From the NCBI RefSeq assembly GCF_014838745.1, contig NZ_JABUXR010000015.1, positions 1-40,248 on the forward strand: a DNA stretch of 40,248 bases, read 5' to 3'. Position numbers and translations under genes: made by a program. Under the pieces are notes generated by a model that searched no databases, had not been told where the DNA came from, and saw only the letters and a program-made list of their open reading frames with translations. Shown here piece after piece: positions 1 to 7,301 of the stretch (the first letter of the stretch is position 1; the number at the start of each line of letters is the position of its first letter). Source of the DNA: Limosilactobacillus urinaemulieris. GTDB lineage: Bacteria > Bacillota > Bacilli > Lactobacillales > Lactobacillaceae.

Positions 1-53
1 TGGTTTTGCCAATCAAAAATTTTTCTTTTTAAGAATTGATTGTCTTTTTGTAT

Positions 54-86
54 AAAAAATACCACCCACATTTCTGTGAGTGGTAT
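54..86 (-). terminator. Rho-independent terminator of the trpS transcript
   Basis: On the minus strand a 12-bp stem with one mismatch (arms 75-86 and 59-70, loop of four) is followed by a run of six T (54-59 complement). It lies downstream of trpS and its repeat element, so the repeat at 175-408 is probably transcribed as part of the trpS 3' untranslated region. Confidence 0.75.
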
Positions 87-114
87 CGATATCCATCAAT
101 ACCAGTTGACAGAT

Positions 115-153
115 ACCCATAATTGTTAGGGGTTGGAGCTAACAATTATGGGT
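115..153. repeat. 15-bp perfect inverted repeat
   Basis: Arms 115-129 (ACCCATAATTGTTAG) and 139-153 are perfectly complementary around a nine-base G-rich loop. There is no T tract on either side, so this is not a classical terminator. It lies between the composite repeat and the trpS terminator. Confidence 0.6.
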
Positions 154-174
154 CGTGTTTGAAGGTAAATGTGA

Positions 175-405
175 CTAACGTTCTAGGCAGCAAAGTCAAG
201 AACTGTTCGCCAGGAACTTGCTAGAGCCAGCAACCTCCTTTCTAGCGCAAGACGCCTTCGTCAGGAGAAATCGTTTCTAATGCAACATAGTCAAGATCGG
301 TTCGCCGTGACCGCAACTTTCGCCTAGCTATCCCGTCCTTGATTGTAAACAATCATCGTCCGGGATTTTCTAGTGCTCAGTTGCTAATTCGTCACGGCTC
401 ACACT

Positions 406-408
<3 letters not shown>
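175..408 (-). repeat. Composite hairpin repeat, copy 1 (after trpS)
   Basis: Read on the minus strand the element begins with TAGAGTGTGAGCC, whose TAG is the trpS stop codon. It holds one long hairpin module (outer arms GCCGTGAC/GTCACGGC at 391-398 and 304-311, apical arms around ATTGT/ACAAT) and then one short hairpin module (about 226-276, with the GAAGGCG...GCGC apical stem). It ends in GCTGCCTAGAA at about 181. The same modules occur at 10735, 18104, 24693 and 34577. The family is unrecognised. Confidence 0.85.
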
Positions 409-1443
<1,035 letters not shown>

Positions 1444-1445
1444 TT

Positions 1446-1650
1446 AAATTAAAAACGTCCTACTAGCTATTCAAACTAATAGGACGCATCAACTGCGCGG
1501 TACCACCTAAATTGCAGCGAACCACTGCCACTTTAATATCATTTTCAATTGTAACCAGTTCGTGCTTTGGGGATCTTTTCATCAACCATCCCTCGCTGTT
1601 ACTCACACTACTCATTTACCGACTATTTTAAGCTATTCTCCCAGGAAAAA
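1446..1650 (-). promoter_or_regulatory. T-box leader (Trp specifier) of trpS
   Basis: The minus strand carries the T-box core TAGGTGGTACCGCG (about 1495-1509). It is followed by a terminator stem whose arms start GCGTCCTATTAG and end CTAGTAGGACG, then T5. Upstream the sequence GAACTGGTTAC (about 1551-1561) offers TGG as the specifier codon, at the same place in the pattern as ATG in the second T-box of this window. Known mechanism: uncharged tRNA stabilises the antiterminator. Confidence 0.93.
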
Positions 1651-1672
1651 TCAAGATTAGGTCACGGGATCT

Positions 1673-1680
1673 TGTATAAT
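1673..1680. promoter_or_regulatory. Shared -10 region of divergent trpS and methyltransferase promoters
   Basis: TATAAT at 1675-1680 reads towards the methyltransferase, and TATACA on the complementary strand (1673-1678) reads towards the trpS leader. The two -10 hexamers overlap, so the divergent promoters probably exclude each other. No good -35 is visible for either. Confidence 0.5.
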
Positions 1681-1717
1681 GGAACTATGATTTAACATTA
1701 GTACGGGAGTGAGAGTC

Positions 1718-2686
1718 GTGAAATCAAAGCGCAATAAAACGATTGACTTTAGCTTAGCGGAGGCACCAGCAGATGTGATGGCCAAAATCATCCAAGTCAA
1801 AAAGGAAAAGCCTTCTTCTCTTGAGCAGGTTACCGATAAGGTGATCAACGGCGATTCATTTCAAGTAATGGAGCAACTGCCAAGTCATTCAATCGATCTT
1901 GCGCTTGTCGATCCCCCGTATAACCTCAATAAAAAGTACGATGGCATGACGTTTAAGCAAATGAAGCCAGCTGAATATCAACGTTACACTGAGAACTGGA
2001 TCAATAAACTAAAGCCGCTATTAAAGCCTAACGCTAGTGTCTACGTTTTTGCGGACTGGGAAACCAGTATCGTCCTCGCCCCAGTATTGGAACAACACTT
2101 TACGGTCAAAAATCGAATTACTTGGCAACGCGAAAAGGGCCGGGGCGCGCTAACCAACTGGAAGAACAGTTCTGAAGACATCTGGTTCTTAACGGTCAAT
2201 CCCCATGACTATGTATTTAACGTTGATCAGGTTAAACAGCGACGACCAGTGGTAGCGCCATATAAGGAAGATGGTCACGCTAAAGACTGGCAGGCAACTA
2301 AAGCCGGTAATTTTCGTGATACCATGCCCAGTAACCTTTGGGATGACATTTCAATTCCTTATTGGTCAATGCCTGAGAATACCGACCACCCAACTCAAAA
2401 GCCAGAAAAATTAATGGCCAAAGTTATCCTTGCTAGTTCTAATCCTGACGACCTAATCTTTGATCCCTTTGCGGGTGCTGGTTCAAGTTTAGTTACAGCT
2501 AAAAAACTGGGACGCCATTTTATCGGCATTGAGCAAAGCCTCCTCTACTGTGCATGGGGACAATATCGGCTTAACAAGGCTAATAATAATTCCCATATTC
2601 AAGGGTATGCTGATGGTGTATTCTGGCCACGAAACAGTTTATCTCTCCAAAAAAAATACCTGAAGGAAAAAGATAATTCAAAATAA
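1718..2686 (+). CDS. Orphan DNA adenine/cytosine-N4 methyltransferase, beta class
   Basis: Predicted AdoMet-dependent DNA amino-methyltransferase. The catalytic motif IV DPPYNL occurs near residue 68 and the AdoMet-binding motif DPFAGAGSS near residue 250, preceded by HPTQKP. Catalytic motif before AdoMet motif is the order of the beta class. I prefer the GTG at 1718 because GGGAG ends nine bases before it; a GTG at 1709 would abut the ribosome site. No restriction endonuclease, specificity subunit or repair endonuclease lies beside it, so it looks like a solitary methylase. It is separated by 15 bases from the broken agmatine deiminase gene and may be co-transcribed with it. Target sequence cannot be told from the protein. 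Confidence 0.88.
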   Translation: MKSKRNKTIDFSLAEAPADVMAKIIQVKKEKPSSLEQVTDKVINGDSFQVMEQLPSHSIDLALVDPPYNLNKKYDGMTFKQMKPAEYQRYTENWINKLKPLLKPNASVYVFADWETSIVLAPVLEQHFTVKNRITWQREKGRGALTNWKNSSEDIWFLTVNPHDYVFNVDQVKQRRPVVAPYKEDGHAKDWQATKAGNFRDTMPSNLWDDISIPYWSMPENTDHPTQKPEKLMAKVILASSNPDDLIFDPFAGAGSSLVTAKKLGRHFIGIEQSLLYCAWGQYRLNKANNNSHIQGYADGVFWPRNSLSLQKKYLKEKDNSK

Positions 2687-2701
2687 AGAAGGATCAGTAA
2701 A

Positions 2702-3424
2702 ATGATAATCAACAATTCGACTTCTCGCCTTGATCACTACCACATTACCGCTGAATTTGAACGTCAACGAGCATCCTTTATGATTTGGCCGGAAAGGCAA
2801 GATAACTGGCGCAATGGTGGCAAGCCAGCACAAAAAGCATTCACTGAGCTCGCCAAAATTATTAGTCAGTTTCAACCAGTAACAATGCTCGTAAATGAGG
2901 ATCAATATTTAAATGCTAAAGAAAAATTAGCTGGAATTGCTCGTGTTGTTGAGATGAGTAATAACGATGCCCGGGCGAAAGATGTTCTACCAATCTACAT
3001 TAACCGTGGACATGATATTCGTGCCGTTAATTTCAGTTTTAATGCCTGGGGTGGCCTAGTTGATGGGCTTTACTTCTCCTGGGATTTTGATGATCAGTTA
3101 GCTGGAAAGGTCGCTGACTTAGAAAAAATTGATTATTACTCGGAAAAGACAGTGCTTGAAGGCTGCTCCATTATCACGGATGGTGAAGGCACTATTATCA
3201 CTACTGAGGATGTCTTGTTAGCCGAAGATCGCAACCAAAATCCAAGTAAAACTTTTATGGAAGCTATCCTTAAGGAATATCTTGGTGCTAAGAAAATAAT
3301 CTGGTTAAAGCACGACTATTTCTTAGATGAAACTGATGGCGACATTGACAATATGGTTAACCATTTACTTTCTGAAACAGGTTTATTCCCAATAATCGTT
3401 ACAGCCCAGACAAAAATTAACTGA
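2702..3424 (+). pseudogene. aguA: Agmatine deiminase, truncated and degenerate
   Basis: Remnant of agmatine deiminase (agmatine to N-carbamoylputrescine). The N-terminal two thirds are recognisable: FMIWPER near residue 27, FNAWGGLVDGLYF near residue 113, DETDG near residue 210. Several key positions have changed. The family motif DAWxRDxGPT reads DARAKDVLPI, LEGGS reads LEGCS, and the catalytic His of DGHxDN is Asp (DGDIDN). Homology stops at about base 3361. The last 20 or so codons read antisense into the permease remnant, so the C-terminal third with the catalytic Cys is gone (240 residues against about 365). A good ribosome site (GAAGGA) remains. I conclude it is non-functional. Confidence 0.85.
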
Positions 3425-3798
3425 ATAACAACCTTTAACCACGTTGCCATATGAATCTCAAATGTCTGGTCAGCAACTCCCGTAAACAGGACAGCGAGAC
3501 TTGCCATCCATAGAGGATAATTGACTCAGTAGAGGTAGGCTAATCGGCCACCCCAGCGATCGCCAAATGCTTGTTTAACCCAGTCATAGATGCCTCTTTC
3601 ACCAGCATAGGCAGTTCCCAATTCTGAAGAAACTAAACCATACGGAAGGAAGAAGAATATTAGTAAGAAAATCCACTAGAAAAATTGTGATGGACCAATG
3701 GCGGCTATAGGAGCAACTGACTCGACCGTCATAATAACAACTACGGACATCAAGACGGCATCAAACAAACGGAATTTCTTTTTTGGTTTACTTTCCAT
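3372..3798 (-). pseudogene. aguD: Agmatine/putrescine antiporter, remnant
   Basis: Minus-strand translation from ATG at 3798 gives an APC-family permease N-terminus: MESKPKKKFRLFDAVLMSVV, then hydrophobic segments and GERGIYDWVKQAFGDRWGG. The frame is interrupted by TAG after SQFF and by TGA after LAYLY. At both places a Trp is expected, so each stop is explained by a single G-to-A change in TGG. Homology ends near 3386 where the convergent aguA remnant begins; about two thirds of the gene is missing. Its neighbours aguA and ptcA suggest it was the agmatine-putrescine exchanger of the pathway; this assignment rests partly on context. Confidence 0.75.
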
Positions 3799-3839
3799 TC
3801 GTATCACCTAGCTTTCTTCTAAGCTTCTTGAACCGCGGA

Positions 3840-4876
3840 CTATTTATTAGCTTTATATGGCTCATGAGCTAACATTTCGTCTAATTCACCCTGATACTTG
3901 TCAGCCAATGCCTTTGTGGCAACTTTCATGTTTGGATTGAGCAGGTAAGTAAAGATCGCCCGCATAGCTGTCTTACGATTTTCTGCTCGATCCCAAACAA
4001 TTGAGTGTTCACCGTCAAGAACGGAATCAGTAACTTCTTCACCCCGACCAGCTGGAAGACAGTGCATAAACTTAACACTTGGATTATTAGTCTTGGCCAA
4101 CATTTCATCGTTAACTTGGTACTTTGGATAGAAAATCTTCATATATTCATCCTTTTGAAGTTCTTTATCATAGAGGCCGTACCAAACATCGGTGTAAATA
4201 AAGTCGGCTCCCTCTAAAATCCGTTCGTCGTCTGTAATATCGATCGTGGCACCGCTCTCTTCAGCTATTTTCTGAGCTCGTTTAAGATCCGTTTCCGGTA
4301 CCTGATTACCCTTTGGACCATATTGGGCAAAGTGCATTCCCATTTGAACCGCAAAGTACATTGTTGAAACACAAACTTGAGTGGCATCGCCAACAAAGAC
4401 AATCTTGCAATCCTCTAATTTCTTACCAGCTGGCAGGTGTTCTTCAATGGTGGTTAAATCACCAAGGGCCTGCGTTGGGTGACTTTGATCACTCATAAAG
4501 TTAACAACTGGGACTTTAGAGTACTTACCTAGATCCATAATTTCTGAATGACGGTTAACCCGTGCACCAATAATGTCAAGTAGTCGACCAAGGACATGTC
4601 CCGTATCATCTAGTGATTCATGACCACCTTCATCAAGTTGAATTTGACCAGGTGCAAGGTATAATGCATGACCCCTAGTTCAGTCATTGCTGCTTCAGCT
4701 AAATTTCGTGTCCGGGTTGAAGTTTGTTCGAAAATCATCCCCAATGACTTATTCTTCAATAGCGGTGGATAGTAACCATCCTTAATTGCGGCCTTAATCT
4801 TTAATCCCAAGTCCACCATAAATTGAAGTTCTTCTTTACTGTATGTATAAGTATCAATATAATCGCGCTTTGACAT
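3840..4876 (-). pseudogene. ptcA: Putrescine carbamoyltransferase, frameshifted
   Basis: Transcarbamylase that would convert N-carbamoylputrescine and phosphate to putrescine and carbamoyl phosphate. It reads in frame from ATG 4876 (good AAGGAG) through the carbamoyl-phosphate loop STRTR to AAMTELG. A one-base deletion at about 4671 then breaks the frame. In the next frame the expected continuation [14 protein letters not shown] is readable and runs on through [27 protein letters not shown] and [10 protein letters not shown] to the stop. The residues after STRTR are NLAE rather than the usual VSFE. The full length of about 345 residues is preserved otherwise. Reversion of one base would restore the frame, but the rest of the pathway is also broken. 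Confidence 0.9.
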
Positions 4877-5005
4877 AGTTAACAGCTCCTTAGTTTTTAT
4901 TGATTTCCTCTTTACGGTTAATATGTTAAACGATGAACTATTATTTTGGAACCGTTATCAGTGTTGATGCAACAGCATTTGTCATCATTAAACACGTTTC
5001 ATTTG

Positions 5006-5021
5006 GTGAAACATGTTTCAC
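5006..5021. promoter_or_regulatory. 16-bp perfect palindrome upstream of ptcA (candidate operator)
   Basis: GTGAAACATGTTTCAC is a perfect palindrome. A related half-site AAACACGTTTCAT precedes it at 4990-5002. It lies about 130 bases upstream of the ptcA start and before the nox terminator. It may be the operator of the agmatine cluster; the regulator is unknown and is not in this window. Confidence 0.45.
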
Positions 5022-5044
5022 TAGTTTATAAGTTCACAATTGAT

Positions 5045-5086
5045 AAAAAAGTTCAGGGAAAAGCATTTTGCTTTTCCCTGAACTTT
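5045..5086 (-). terminator. Terminator of the NADH oxidase gene
   Basis: Perfect 17-bp stem (5048-5064 with 5070-5086, five-base loop) followed on the minus strand by six T. It stands 28 bases after the nox stop codon. Confidence 0.9.
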
Positions 5087-5113
5087 CAAGAAACTTAATT
5101 TTCAGTTCTATTC

Positions 5114-6454
5114 TTACTTATTTGCCTTAGCGACAGCAGCTTGAGCTAAAATGTTTAAATAGTTAAATGGCCGATCGAAGTTTGGTTGGAAAAGCATGTC
5201 AACAAATGCTAAGTAATCAATGGTGTGCTTATCTTGAATGCATAATGATAAGACACCAGCTGACTGAGCAACGTCATACTTACTCATTAATTGACCACCA
5301 ATGATTTGCCGAGTCTTCTTATCCCAAACAAGGGTCATCAAAACTTTTTCAGTCGTTGGCATAAATTCTGGACGGTAATTATCCTCAATCGTGACAGAAT
5401 CAGCATCAATACCAGCTTCCTTAGCATTTTCCAACGTTAAGCCTGAAGAAACCATCGTCGTCCCGTAGAGGTTCAAGCCAGAGCTAGACTGGGTTCCCAT
5501 GTCACGCATCTTGTTGCCAAAGATGTTAACACCGACCATGGTTCCCTGACGGATTGCATTAGTAGCCAACGGAATGTAGGCGTCCTTCCCGGTTGGGTTA
5601 TAGTGAACACTGGTAGAATCTCCAGCAGCATAAATATCGGGATCGGATGATTGCATGTACTCGTTAGTTACGATTGCTCCATTATCATGCATCTTAACTT
5701 TGCCCTTGAGAAGATCGGTGTTTGGTCGGAAGCCGACACAAAGAATCGCAATATCAGCATCAAAGCTTCCCTGGTCCGTCTTCACGGTTACCCCATCGTC
5801 ATGTTCTTCAAAGGCAGTTACTCGTTGATTAAAAGCTAGAGTTGCTCCATGCTCCTTAAATTGTTGTTCAATTCGGTCAGTATATTCCTGATCAAAGTAC
5901 TTGTGAAGCATCCGTGGTGCCCCATCAATCAGTGTCACGTCCTTGTTTTGACGAGTATAAGCTTCAACCAATTCAACACCAATATAACCACCACCGATAA
6001 CAACTACGCGTTGGGCATCCTTAGCAGCACTAAATAATTTCTTGGCATGATGGTAATTCTTGCATAAGTATACATGTTCGCCGTTAACCCCCTCAATTGG
6101 CGGAATAACTGGCCATGAACCGGTAGTATCAACTAACTTATCGTAGTGGTCGACTTTTTCTTCACCAGTTACTAAATCAGTTACCTTAACCGTCTTTGTT
6201 TCGGGATCGATACTGGTAACATTATGTTGCATGTGAACTTCAGCACCTAATTGGCTTAATTGCTCAGGACTGGAGTAGAACATTGCGTCTGGATCACCAA
6301 CATCCCCACTTAGGTAAACCGCGATCCCACATGACAAGAATGAAACATTGTCGTTCCGTTCATAGATAGTCACATCAGTCTTTGGATGATCCTTTAAAAT
6401 TTGGGTAGCAGTAATCGTTCCGGCATGGGTACAACCAACAATAATAACCTTCAT
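5114..6454 (-). CDS. nox: FAD-dependent NADH oxidase
   Basis: Flavoprotein of the NADH oxidase / CoA-disulfide reductase family, probably reducing oxygen to water and regenerating NAD. At 446 residues it has the family length. The FAD-binding start VIIVGCTHAG is present. The single redox-active cysteine lies in SFLSCGIA (about residue 42). An NAD-binding GGGYIGVE follows near residue 153 and the second FAD motif YAAGDS near residue 276, then the C-terminal dimerisation domain. The start has GAGG eight bases upstream. It is divergent from an FNR-like regulator 125 bases away, which suggests oxygen- or redox-dependent control. In heterofermenters such an enzyme gives extra acetate and ATP under air. 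Confidence 0.93.
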   Translation of the reverse strand: MKVIIVGCTHAGTITATQILKDHPKTDVTIYERNDNVSFLSCGIAVYLSGDVGDPDAMFYSSPEQLSQLGAEVHMQHNVTSIDPETKTVKVTDLVTGEEKVDHYDKLVDTTGSWPVIPPIEGVNGEHVYLCKNYHHAKKLFSAAKDAQRVVVIGGGYIGVELVEAYTRQNKDVTLIDGAPRMLHKYFDQEYTDRIEQQFKEHGATLAFNQRVTAFEEHDDGVTVKTDQGSFDADIAILCVGFRPNTDLLKGKVKMHDNGAIVTNEYMQSSDPDIYAAGDSTSVHYNPTGKDAYIPLATNAIRQGTMVGVNIFGNKMRDMGTQSSSGLNLYGTTMVSSGLTLENAKEAGIDADSVTIEDNYRPEFMPTTEKVLMTLVWDKKTRQIIGGQLMSKYDVAQSAGVLSLCIQDKHTIDYLAFVDMLFQPNFDRPFNYLNILAQAAVAKANK

Positions 6455-6540
6455 TTTGATAGCCTCGCTTTGTTCAATAATTAACTTAAATATTTAAACA
6501 AGTACCAAAACTTGTTGCTTTGATTATATGCAGAAGTATG

Positions 6541-6564
6541 TATAATTAAATTGATTTAAATCAA
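6541..6564 (+). promoter_or_regulatory. Promoter with overlapping FNR-type box
   Basis: A TATAAT hexamer (6541-6546) is followed four bases later by TTGATTTAAATCAA (6551-6564), an exact match to the FNR consensus TTGAT-N4-ATCAA. Because the box covers the likely transcription start, bound protein should repress. It sits 15 bases before the regulator's TTG start, so autorepression is the simplest reading. Confidence 0.75.
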
Positions 6565-6579
6565 GAAAGGATGGTTAAT

Positions 6580-7230
6580 TTGTCTAAACACTCTGAGGTT
6601 GCCTGCCTAAGTAAGGCCTCAATTTTCAAAAATTTACCACTTCATCTTAAAAAGAAGTTAGTAACTATCACCTCCCACCAGGACTTTTTTCCAAAAGGAA
6701 GTCTAATCCGTCAACCATTAGATGGTCAGGATGGAATGATCGTGATTGATTCGGGACATGCCAAAATTTATTCACTAAGCGAAGATGGCAAAGAAACAGT
6801 TCTCGGTGTTTTGGGAAAGGGTGATTCTACTGGACAAGAAAATTTATTTAGCCAAAAAGATCACGAAAACTTCATCCAAGCTACAGAAGATTGTCTGGTG
6901 TGTTCCATGAACCGACAAGATTTCCAAAAGATGTTAAATGAAACGCCAGATCTTTCCTTGACGCTTTTAAATGATTTTGGTCAGCGCTTAATAATGGCGG
7001 AGAAGAATACCATTCGGCGAAACTCAATGAACGCTCAGGATCGGGTTCTTGATTACCTTAAGGAAGAAGGAACCCGAGCAGGAAGTGTCTCATTTACCCT
7101 CCCATTCAAGAAAAAGGACTTAGCTAATTTTCTCGGATTAACCCCAGAGACATTAAGTCGACAACTAAACTCACTCCAATCGGCTGGAAAAATTACCGTT
7201 AACGGCCAGCAAATAACGCTGAATAATTAA
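6580..7230 (+). CDS. Crp/Fnr-family regulator (FLP-like)
   Basis: One-component transcription regulator: N-terminal cyclic-nucleotide-binding-fold domain (about residues 15-130) and C-terminal winged helix with the recognition segment FLGLTPETLSRQLNSL near residue 185. I choose TTG 6580 because AAGG ends nine bases before it; an ATG at 6571 abuts that site. Cysteines lie near the N-terminus (EVACLS, residue 9) and at 105 and 108 (DCLVC). The Lactobacillus casei FLP protein uses an N-terminal Cys and a Cys near residue 112 as a redox switch, so the same is plausible here. There is no iron-sulfur four-Cys set as in E. coli FNR. It is divergent from nox and carries an FNR box at its own promoter. 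Confidence 0.88.
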   Translation: MSKHSEVACLSKASIFKNLPLHLKKKLVTITSHQDFFPKGSLIRQPLDGQDGMIVIDSGHAKIYSLSEDGKETVLGVLGKGDSTGQENLFSQKDHENFIQATEDCLVCSMNRQDFQKMLNETPDLSLTLLNDFGQRLIMAEKNTIRRNSMNAQDRVLDYLKEEGTRAGSVSFTLPFKKKDLANFLGLTPETLSRQLNSLQSAGKITVNGQQITLNN

Positions 7231-7281
7231 AAAGATGACCCCTTTGGGTGACGTTAATTGCCACTCAAAGGGGTCATCTTT
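7231..7281. terminator. Bidirectional terminator between the FLP-like regulator and aga
   Basis: Stem arms 7231-7250 and 7262-7281 pair with one mismatch around an eleven-base loop. A/T runs on both flanks allow termination of both convergent genes. Confidence 0.85.
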
Positions 7282-7301
7282 AAATTTTAACTATGTTAAT
7301 C

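Noticed and set aside
3425-3520. Minus-strand open frame starting MASLAVLFTGV as a separate small membrane protein
   Set aside because: It is the in-frame continuation of the aguD remnant after a TGA and lacks its own ribosome site.
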